Below, piece after piece: positions 14,435 to 20,424 of a stretch of 33,195 nucleotides of DNA (within the stretch, counting starts at the first letter, position 1; each line of letters starts with the position of its first letter). The notes under the pieces were generated by a model, which saw only the letters and a list, made by a program, of their open reading frames with translations, was not told the origin of the DNA and made no database searches. The position numbers and the translations under genes were made by a program. Source of the stretch: Streptomyces sp. NRRL S-350 (GTDB lineage Bacteria > Actinomycetota > Actinomycetes > Streptomycetales > Streptomycetaceae); contig NZ_JOHO01000065.1 of the NCBI RefSeq assembly GCF_000719705.1, forward strand, positions 1 to 33,195, given 5' to 3'.

Positions 14435-15276
14435 GTGTCGACCGTTTGAACAAGGTCGGCCAGCTCGGCGGCGGTCGGCCGGTCGTCGGGCTCGGACAGC
14501 AGGGCGTTCCGCAGGTGGTTCTGAACGGTGGGCCAGGGCGTCCTGGCGGAAAGGGGGACGGTTCTGGCGGCGATGGCCTTGCGGAGCTCCGCCACCGGTG
14601 TGTCCCGGCCGAGCTTGGCGGCCGCGTACTCCAGTGGCCATCGTCCGGTGATGCAGGTCCACAGGGTGCCGGCGAGGGCGTAGACGTCGGAGGCCGGTGT
14701 CGGGCGGACGGGCTGGGGGCCGGTGGTGATCCGGGCGGCCAGCTCGGGGGCAGTGAGGTGGATCATCGTGCCGTCGAAGGTCGTCCACGGCGTGGTGCCG
14801 ACTTGTCGGGACCAGGCGAAGTCCAAGAGGCGGACCGTTCCGTCCTCGCCGTGAATGCCGTGCTGGGGCTGGAGGTCGCCGTGCACCCATCCTTTGGCGT
14901 GGAGGTCCGCCACGGCACGGCTCAATCCGACCGCGGCGGCCATGGCCTCGTCCCGTCCTCCTTCGCCTTTGCGCAGGGGACGGAAGACCTGCCACGTCGA
15001 TGGTCCGACCAGCCACGGGGTGACGAACCAGACGCCGGCATCGAATCGGCCGGCGGTCACGGCGTATCCGGGGAGTTGATCCAGCACGGAGGCTTCGCGC
15101 GCGGTGACCTCGGCGGCCTCCCCGGTGCCGAGCTTGATGCTTGCGATGCCCCGTGGCCCGGTGGCCTTCCAGACTGCCGAGCCCCGCCGGTTGCTGATCT
15201 CCTCCAGCTCCAGCGGCCCGCAGATTTCCTGCGCGGCCTTCAGCGCTTCGACGGCCTCGCGAGTGAACTCGCCCAT
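14431..15276 (-). CDS. Protein kinase-like protein with altered catalytic motifs
   Basis: This protein of about 281 residues has the eukaryotic-type kinase fold. A nucleotide-binding Lys lies in GIASIKLGTG, the catalytic loop is HGDLQPQH, the metal loop is LLDFAWS, and GTMIHLTAPE and ASDVYALAGTLWTCITGRWP follow (APE and DVYALG-type motifs). The catalytic-loop Asn is His and DFG is DFA, so activity may be altered or directed at a small molecule or a partner. I choose ATG 15276 (MGEFTREAV); an in-frame start at 15300 is possible. It overlaps the upstream gene by 37 bases and the acetyltransferase by four, placing it third in a four-gene operon. Its target is unknown. Confidence 0.75.
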   Translation of the reverse strand: MGEFTREAVEALKAAQEICGPLELEEISNRRGSAVWKATGPRGIASIKLGTGEAAEVTAREASVLDQLPGYAVTAGRFDAGVWFVTPWLVGPSTWQVFRPLRKGEGGRDEAMAAAVGLSRAVADLHAKGWVHGDLQPQHGIHGEDGTVRLLDFAWSRQVGTTPWTTFDGTMIHLTAPELAARITTGPQPVRPTPASDVYALAGTLWTCITGRWPLEYAAAKLGRDTPVAELRKAIAARTVPLSARTPWPTVQNHLRNALLSEPDDRPTAAELADLVQTVDT

Positions 15277-15893
15277 TCTCTCACTGCCTTCCACTCGCAA
15301 GGGATGTGCTCGAACACGTCGCGGCCGTCGTCCACGTATCCGGCCACTGCCGCCGCGAGGTCGGGTGTGCCTGTCAGGAACTTCGGGTCGAGGGGGCGGA
15401 CAGCCGTACGCACCGGGAGGAACGAGAAGGGGGCCAGCGGGATGCTGTGCCCGGCCCGGCCGACCTCAGCGGCTCCCTTCGCGAACTTGCCGAACATCAC
15501 GCCGACCGGCCCGTAGAGGTTCTTCAAGGCCCAGTGAGGCCAGTCCAGTAGCTCGCGGTGGCCGGCGTCGGCGCACTGCCCGACCAGCACCAGGTTCTCG
15601 CACGCAAGCGCACCGTACGGCCGGGCCATCACGGGGCGAATCCACTCGGCGGCCTGCACGCCCGCGTAGAACAGCTCCGCTTCGATGGCGTACCGGTGCG
15701 TGCCGGGCGTGATCTCGTACACGGTCCATCCGGTCATACCGCGAGCCGTGGACGGCTGGAGGAACGGGCAGTGCGGTTGCAAGGTGACCAGGTAGCCGCT
15801 CACGTTCACGCTGGTCGGGCTATCTGTCCGGGCCTCGATGAGGCGGAGCGCCCCGGCGGTCTGCCGGGACGCTCCTCCAGATGTGGTGATCAC
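15240..15893 (-). CDS. Unknown protein, second gene of the kinase operon
   Basis: This 217-residue soluble protein is one I do not recognise. Visible features are a CPFLQPS segment near residue 43, a tryptophan- and histidine-rich middle (LDWPHWALKNLYGPVGVMFGKF) and no membrane helices or signal peptide. The GTG start overlaps the previous stop (GTGA), and the downstream kinase start lies within its 3' end. The tight overlaps mean it works with the kinase and acetyltransferase. Confidence 0.65.
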   Translation of the reverse strand: MITTSGGASRQTAGALRLIEARTDSPTSVNVSGYLVTLQPHCPFLQPSTARGMTGWTVYEITPGTHRYAIEAELFYAGVQAAEWIRPVMARPYGALACENLVLVGQCADAGHRELLDWPHWALKNLYGPVGVMFGKFAKGAAEVGRAGHSIPLAPFSFLPVRTAVRPLDPKFLTGTPDLAAAVAGYVDDGRDVFEHIPCEWKAVREWASSLARPSKR

Positions 15894-16312
15894 CGGTTGG
15901 TCGCCGTGGCGGTCAGATCATCGCCGTCGCCGGGCGCGGGCGAGCAGTTCCACTCGGCCCAGACCTCTCCCGTCTCCCGGTATCGAGCCAGGGATTCGGT
16001 GTCGACCGAACCGGCGGCGTCGGTGAACCAGGTCTCCGGGAGGGGGCCGTACACCTCCTCGTACGCGCTCACCCAGGAGATGAAGCCGGCCCCCGCGCTC
16101 TCGACGTGCACCAACTTGCGGTTGGCGTACTGGACGGCGAACGTCCCATGCGCGGCCGGGTCGGTGGCGAGCTGGTGCCAAGCCGTGTCGATGGCGGCGG
16201 AGAACATCTCCGGCGCCGCCTCGCCCGCGTCGAGGCGGCGCGCGGTGATCGTGAAGAACTTGCCCAGTTCGTCCAGCTCGGTGCAGGACTTGATGGTGGT
16301 GGTGGTGCTCAC
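15890..16312 (-). CDS. Unknown protein, first gene of the kinase operon
   Basis: This 140-residue acidic soluble protein begins VSTTTTIKSCTELDELGKFF. GTG at 16312 is chosen because GGAG lies six bases upstream; a TTG twelve bases earlier is less likely. Notable features are the segment DTAWHQLATDPAAHGTF and an aromatic-rich C-terminal half (SWVSAYEEVYGPLPETWFTD). I know no family with certainty. It heads an operon in which every junction overlaps, ending with the acetyltransferase. Confidence 0.65.
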   Translation of the reverse strand: MSTTTTIKSCTELDELGKFFTITARRLDAGEAAPEMFSAAIDTAWHQLATDPAAHGTFAVQYANRKLVHVESAGAGFISWVSAYEEVYGPLPETWFTDAAGSVDTESLARYRETGEVWAEWNCSPAPGDGDDLTATATNR

Positions 16313-16415
16313 GTGCCGCTCCAATCGGTTGACTCTGCTCGTTCCGGACTGGACGAGCGGTCATGCGCTCCAAAGAATCGTCAGACTTGCCGTCAGCTTC
16401 GATATCCGGCCGGTA

Positions 16416-16430
16416 ATCTCACGGTGAGAT
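16416..16430. promoter_or_regulatory. 15-bp perfect palindrome upstream of the XRE regulator
   Basis: ATCTCACGGTGAGAT is a perfect inverted repeat with one central base. It lies 26 bases before the TTG start of the XRE-type regulator and about 100 bases from the divergent kinase operon. This is a typical position for autoregulation by a dimeric helix-turn-helix protein. No promoter boxes could be assigned with confidence. Confidence 0.5.
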
Positions 16431-16456
16431 GGATTCTCTGAGGCGGAGGACCGGGC

Positions 16457-17308
16457 TTGGGAACCGCGTTGGAACCAATCAGGCTTCCGGACCTCGCATG
16501 GCAGAACGAGGAAGTGCGGGAAGCGCTCCGCCGACGGGACGTTTCCGCGCTCTTTCTGTATGTGCAGCACCACAGTGGCGCCAGCCAGGCCAGACTCGCC
16601 GTTCAGGTCGGGATGACCCAGAGCAGGGTCAACGAGATCATCAATGGCCATCGCCAAGTCACGAAGCTGGACGTCTTCGAACGCGTCGCCGCTGGCCTCA
16701 ACATGCCGGACAGTGCCCGCAGGCTTCTCGGGCTCGCTCCGCGCTGCTCGGATCGACGCGAGCCCGGCTCGGCGTTCGACCTTGCCGCGTTCCCTGAGAT
16801 CGTCCGCGTCTACAGCGATCAGGCATCAGCCGCCGCCGAGATCCAGCGTGCCGCACGGTCCGCCGCCGACCTGGATGTCCTGGCCGTACGCGGGCTCGGG
16901 CTGCTTGCCCTTCGCGACTCGCTACTCCGGCGGCACCTCGACCGAGCCGATGACCCGGCACCACGGCTACGCGTTCTCATCCTCGACCCGGATTCAGCGG
17001 CAGCCGAACATCGAGCGGCTGAAATCGGTGAGTCATGTGAGTCGCTCGCCGGGGGTATCCGCCTCGCTGAGGCCCGCCTCCGAGAACTCGCCGAGATCGG
17101 ACACGTCGAGGTCTACCGGTACGACGTCGTTCCGGTCTGGCGCATCATCAGGCTTGATCGGACGCTCTACGTCGGGGTTTTCGACACGGACTGGGAAGGG
17201 CATGAGTCGGCGACGTATAAGGTTCTTCCCACTCCCAGCGGGCCCTTGTACCGGGGCTGGCGAAGGCAGTTCGAGGTGTTGCTGGACGGCGCTCGGCGCG
17301 TGATCTGA
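16457..17308 (+). CDS. XRE-type helix-turn-helix regulator with C-terminal sensor-like domain
   Basis: This 283-residue protein starts at TTG, preceded six bases upstream by GGAGGA. Residues about 30-70 form an XRE helix-turn-helix (GASQARLAVQVGMTQSRVNEI, then INGHRQVTKLDVFERVAAGL). The C-terminal 180 residues form a separate alpha/beta domain with LRVLILDPDS, AAEIGESCESL and VEVYRYDVVPVWRIIRLDRT. I recall this arrangement in many actinomycete regulators, but I know no ligand. The next gene, a CYTH protein, begins 13 bases downstream, so the two form an operon. The palindrome at 16416-16430 may be its own operator. Confidence 0.8.
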   Translation: MGTALEPIRLPDLAWQNEEVREALRRRDVSALFLYVQHHSGASQARLAVQVGMTQSRVNEIINGHRQVTKLDVFERVAAGLNMPDSARRLLGLAPRCSDRREPGSAFDLAAFPEIVRVYSDQASAAAEIQRAARSAADLDVLAVRGLGLLALRDSLLRRHLDRADDPAPRLRVLILDPDSAAAEHRAAEIGESCESLAGGIRLAEARLRELAEIGHVEVYRYDVVPVWRIIRLDRTLYVGVFDTDWEGHESATYKVLPTPSGPLYRGWRRQFEVLLDGARRVI

Positions 17309-17321
17309 CGGAGGGAACAGG

Positions 17322-17885
17322 ATGGCGATCGAAGCGGAGCTGAAGGCGATTGTTCGTGACCCGGAAGGTGTCCTCAAGCAGTTGGAGGACCGGCATGGTA
17401 CGGGCCGTGCCGAGGTCTACCGCGACACGTACTACGACGCACCGGACGGCAGTCTGATGGATGGCGACCGCGAGCTTCGGATTCGTACTGTCCACAGCCC
17501 TGACGACACCCGCACGCTGCTCACTTACAAGGGTGCCCGGGTCGACGAGGCATCCGGATCGAAGCCGGAGGCGGAAACTCGCGTCGAGGACGCGGACGCC
17601 GCACACGACATCATCCGGGGTCTCGGCTTCACCACGCGTATCCAGTTCGAGAAGCGGTGCCGCAACTACACCGTCGAGCGCGACGGACGGCGGCTCCTCG
17701 CCACCCTGGTCCGTGTCCCGGAGCTGGATGCCACGTTCATCGAGGTCGAGACCGTGGCCGCCGCACAGAACGACCTTGCACCGGCGCTGGCCGCTGTCAA
17801 AGCCACACTGACCGACCTCGGGATCGGCGACGACGACCTGACAACCGAGCTGTACACCGACGCGGTTGCGGCAGCGCGTCCCTGA
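17322..17885 (+). CDS. CYTH-domain protein (class IV adenylate cyclase / thiamine-triphosphatase-like)
   Basis: This 187-residue protein has the family's N-terminal ExExK motif as Glu4-Ala-Glu6-Leu-Lys8. The beta-tunnel strands follow with alternating charged residues: RELRIRTV, LLTYKGARV, EAETRVEDA and FEKRCRNYTV. An acidic strand FIEVETV lies near residue 140. CYTH enzymes bind triphosphates with a divalent metal inside the tunnel and may cyclise ATP or hydrolyse a triphosphate. GGAGGG lies before the ATG. It forms a two-gene operon with the XRE regulator and ends at a hairpin. Which reaction it performs is not visible. Confidence 0.82.
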   Translation: MAIEAELKAIVRDPEGVLKQLEDRHGTGRAEVYRDTYYDAPDGSLMDGDRELRIRTVHSPDDTRTLLTYKGARVDEASGSKPEAETRVEDADAAHDIIRGLGFTTRIQFEKRCRNYTVERDGRRLLATLVRVPELDATFIEVETVAAAQNDLAPALAAVKATLTDLGIGDDDLTTELYTDAVAAARP

Positions 17886-17945
17886 ACCAAGCTTCGAGCG
17901 GATCTCCCCAGCTCGGCAGCACCGCGCAGCGAAGGGCGAGGGAAA

Positions 17946-17982
17946 CCAACGGCCCGCCGCCGGGAAGGCGGTGGGCCGTTGG
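17946..17982. terminator. Bidirectional terminator between CYTH and DUF397 genes
   Basis: A 16-bp stem (17946-17961 with 17967-17982) with one G-T pair and a GGGAA loop lies between two convergent genes. Confidence 0.85.
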
Positions 17983-17993
17983 GGAGGTCCGGG

Positions 17994-18188
17994 TCAGGCC
18001 TCGGTGGTGGTGGCGGCGAAGGTCACGAACGCCGCCCAGGCGGCCGGGTCGAAGGCCAGCTGGGGGCCGGTCTTGTCCTTGGAGTCGCGGACGTGGACGG
18101 TGCCGGGGGTCTCGGCGACCTCGATGCACTCGGCGCCCTCGTTGCTGCTGTAGCTGCTCTTGAACCATGCCAGCTCGGCCATGCTCAT
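17994..18188 (-). CDS. DUF397-domain protein
   Basis: This 64-residue protein has the DUF397 hallmarks: LAWFKSSYSSNEGAECIEVAE near the start and VHVRDSKDKTGPQLAFDPAAWAAF in the middle. In actinomycetes these small proteins are encoded directly after DUF5753-type XRE regulators, as here, where the ATG overlaps the regulator stop (ATGA). They are thought to act as partners, or antitoxin-like modulators, of that regulator. A second ATG two codons later could also be used. Confidence 0.9.
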   Translation of the reverse strand: MSMAELAWFKSSYSSNEGAECIEVAETPGTVHVRDSKDKTGPQLAFDPAAWAAFVTFAATTTEA

Positions 18189-19066
18189 CGCTCTCCCAGG
18201 ATCATTTCGATCAAGGCCAGGGACTCCCTCATGTTGAGCGCCTGCCCCCTGAGGGTGCCGTATCGTGCCGCCATCGTACGGACTTCCTCGGGGTCCGTGA
18301 TCAGGCGGTTGACGTGCTGCACCTCAACGTACGCGATCTGTGGCCGTCCAGGAGGGGTGAGGAGCGTGAAGGGCCCGCCCATGCCGGCGTTCTCGGGCGC
18401 GTCGAGCGGCATGACCTGCAGCTCCAAACCGCGGATCTCCGCGACCTTGAGTAGCCGTTCGAGCTGCTCCCGGTGGACGTCCCAGCCGCCGATCGGGCGG
18501 CGAAGGACGCTCTCGTCGATCACCCAGCTCATCGTCGGCAACGGCCACCGGGTCAGGATCTCCTGCCGATCGAGTCGGGCCGCGACCCACTTGTCGATCT
18601 GCTCTACGGAGAGCCACGGCCTGCGCATCTCGTAGAGCGCCCGGGCGTGGGACTCGGTCTGAAGCAGCCCCGGGACGAGCAGGGTGGCGTAGCCGTGGAT
18701 CTCGATGGCCTTGGCTTCTTCCGCCGTGAAAGCCCGGTTGAACGCCGGGTGCCGCGTGGCCACCCGGATCTTCGCCTTCATCACGTCGTCCGCGACCGCC
18801 CTCAGCACGCCGCCCGCGTTGAGGAGGTCGTCGGCCATCGTCAGGAACTCGATCCGCGGCGTCCGCACGCCCCGTTCCATCGCGCCGATCTGGTCCTCGC
18901 TGTAGCCGGTCAGCCTGGCGAGGTCCTTCTGCGTGAGCCCCGCCCGCTCCCTGAAGAGCTTGATCAGCTTCCCCACCGCGCTGTAGAACTCCGCGACCCC
19001 GTCGGAGTTCTCCGCCGTCTCGCCGTCGCCGGAGACCGTGCGTTCGACGCCACCCACGGCAATCAC
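18185..19066 (-). CDS. XRE-family regulator with DUF5753 domain
   Basis: This protein of about 293 residues has an N-terminal XRE helix-turn-helix (LIKLFRERAGLTQKDLARL then TGYSEDQIGAMERG) and a long C-terminal DUF5753 domain. The latter includes IEIHGYATLLVPGLLQTESHAR, the RLDRQEIL segment and IAYVEV. I used GTG 19066 after AAAGGACGG; GTG 19057 is an alternative, and the longer frame to 19177 is Cys/Ala-rich and unlike the family. It is paired with DUF397 and divergent from the HATPase gene, a standard actinomycete arrangement linked to development and antibiotic control. No tie to the peptide cluster is visible. Confidence 0.88.
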   Translation of the reverse strand: MIAVGGVERTVSGDGETAENSDGVAEFYSAVGKLIKLFRERAGLTQKDLARLTGYSEDQIGAMERGVRTPRIEFLTMADDLLNAGGVLRAVADDVMKAKIRVATRHPAFNRAFTAEEAKAIEIHGYATLLVPGLLQTESHARALYEMRRPWLSVEQIDKWVAARLDRQEILTRWPLPTMSWVIDESVLRRPIGGWDVHREQLERLLKVAEIRGLELQVMPLDAPENAGMGGPFTLLTPPGRPQIAYVEVQHVNRLITDPEEVRTMAARYGTLRGQALNMRESLALIEMILGER

Positions 19067-19188
19067 CCGTCCTTTCGATCGAATGATCCGGGCCGCCCGA
19101 CAGGCGCACCCTGCGCCTCCGCACAGGCACGTTGAGTGCGCGTCGAATGCGTGGTCAGGGTACGTCCGCGCCGTCACGCTTTTCTCCC

Positions 19189-19629
19189 ATGACCACCGAA
19201 ATCCCCTTCGGCCACACCACCGTCCTCGCCGCCACCCCCAAGGGCGCCGCGATCTGTCGACGCATCGCGAGACGTCAACTCACCGTCTGGGGGCTGAACT
19301 CCACGCACACCGAGCCGTTCCACGCCGCTCTCCTCATCGTCGCGGAGCTGGCCGCTAACGCGACTACGCACGGTCGTCTTCCGGGGCGCGGCTTCGAGCT
19401 GCACCTCTCGCTCACCACCACCGCGCGCCGGGGCACCACCCTGCGCATCGAGATCAGCGACCCCAGGGGCGACAGGCTCCCGCTCCTCCCCACGGCCCTC
19501 ACGCCCAACTCCCAGTCCGGGCGCGGCCTCACCCTCATCGACGCCCTCTGTGACCGCTGGGGCACGAACCCCCGGCACCCCAACTCGAAGACGGTCTGGG
19601 CCGAGCTGGACCTCACCAGTGCGGGATAG
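19189..19629 (+). CDS. HATPase (anti-sigma factor/RsbW-like) regulatory protein
   Basis: This 146-residue single-domain GHKL ATPase has its N-box at VAELAANATTHG (Glu53-His61), with conserved Glu and Asn. The Bergerat-fold G-boxes are at IEISDPRGD and SGRGLTLIDALCDRWG. Streptomycetes encode many such stand-alone ATPases, usually beside DUF397/XRE pairs, and they can act as anti-sigma factor kinases. ATG 19189 is chosen because the family begins near here, although no strong ribosome site is visible. It converges on the second YciI gene across a 19-bp terminator. Confidence 0.85.
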   Translation: MTTEIPFGHTTVLAATPKGAAICRRIARRQLTVWGLNSTHTEPFHAALLIVAELAANATTHGRLPGRGFELHLSLTTTARRGTTLRIEISDPRGDRLPLLPTALTPNSQSGRGLTLIDALCDRWGTNPRHPNSKTVWAELDLTSAG

Positions 19630-19631
19630 CG

Positions 19632-19672
19632 GGAGGAGTGGGAAGTCGGCCGAGCCGACTTCCCACTCCTCC
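19632..19672. terminator. Strong bidirectional terminator ending the NHLM operon
   Basis: A perfect 19-bp stem (19632-19650 with 19654-19672) with a CGA loop lies between the convergent HATPase and YciI-like genes. It has the same design as the hairpin at 3416-3462, which also marks an edge of a cluster operon. Confidence 0.9.
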
Positions 19673-19692
19673 GCAGCGGAGACGCCGCCGGC

Positions 19693-20046
19693 TCAGGTCA
19701 CCCGGACCGGGCGGACCTCGACGAGGTCGCCCGGGGCCGAGGGCATGCGGCGGGCCCAGGTGACGGCTTCCGCCTCGTCGGCCACGTCGATGACCCAGAT
19801 CCCGCCGAGGTGTTCGTGGCCGGAGCGGTACGGCCCGTCGGAGACCGGTGCCCCGGTGGCGCCCCCCGGCACCACCAGGCGGGCGCTGCAGCTGCGTTGC
19901 AGCCCGCCGCCGTACCGGACGGCGACCCCGGCCTCGTGCATCTCGCGGCCGAATCTCGCGTGGGCGGCGTCGAGGGCGGCCTCCTCCGCCTCGCTCAGTC
20001 CGTTCCAGACCCGCTCGTCGCCGTGAATGAGCAGGGTGTATTCCAT
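19693..20046 (-). CDS. YciI-like (DGPF domain) protein 2
   Basis: This 117-residue protein begins MEYTLLIHGDERVWNGLSEAEE. It has a conserved His/Asp-type surface and the strand GGIWVIDVADEAEAVTWARRMP typical of YCII/DGPF-domain proteins, followed by VEVRPV. GAGG lies just before the ATG, and the gene starts five bases after its paralogue. Together they form the last two genes of the operon that begins with the cyclodehydratase. DGPF proteins are often encoded beside ECF sigma factors, but none is present here. Function in the cluster is unknown; a small enzyme or binding role is possible. Confidence 0.8.
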   Translation of the reverse strand: MEYTLLIHGDERVWNGLSEAEEAALDAAHARFGREMHEAGVAVRYGGGLQRSCSARLVVPGGATGAPVSDGPYRSGHEHLGGIWVIDVADEAEAVTWARRMPSAPGDLVEVRPVRVT

Positions 20047-20051
20047 GAGCC

Positions 20052-20402
20052 TCAGTTCTCCGTTCCCACCGGCCGGTTGTTCCGCGGCGGTCCGTCGCAG
20101 CGACGGACCTCCACCCGGCCCGATTCGCTGAGCGGGAGTTTCGCCGCCCAGCCGAGCGCCTCCTGTTCGGAGGGCACGTCGATCACCCAGAGGCCGCCGA
20201 CCTCCAGGACGCCGTCTCCGGCCCGGGCCTCGCCTTCGGCGGCGGCCGGCCGGGCCAGCCGCGCGCCGTAGGTGATGCGCACGCCGGCTTCGGCGAGCTC
20301 CCGGCCGAAGGCGCGGTTGGCGGTGAACCGCGCCTCGCGCTCCTGGGGTGTCATCCGGTCCCAGTCCGTCTCCTGGCCGTAGACCAGCAGGGCGTACTCC
20401 AT
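20052..20402 (-). CDS. YciI-like (DGPF domain) protein 1
   Basis: This 116-residue protein begins MEYALLVYGQETDWDRMTPQER and has VGGLWVIDVPSEQEALGWAAKLP, then VEVRRC. It is clearly related to the following gene: the MEY(A/T)LL start, the FGRE(L/M)xEAGV segment and the (G/L)WVIDV strand match. GGGGAGGGG precedes the ATG. The gap to the ABC exporter stop is only 22 bases, so it appears co-transcribed with the export and modification genes. A DGPF pair in an azole-peptide operon is not a textbook component, and its job is open. Confidence 0.8.
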   Translation of the reverse strand: MEYALLVYGQETDWDRMTPQEREARFTANRAFGRELAEAGVRITYGARLARPAAAEGEARAGDGVLEVGGLWVIDVPSEQEALGWAAKLPLSESGRVEVRRCDGPPRNNRPVGTEN

Positions 20403-20424
20403 GTCCCCTCCCCGGAACAGAGAA

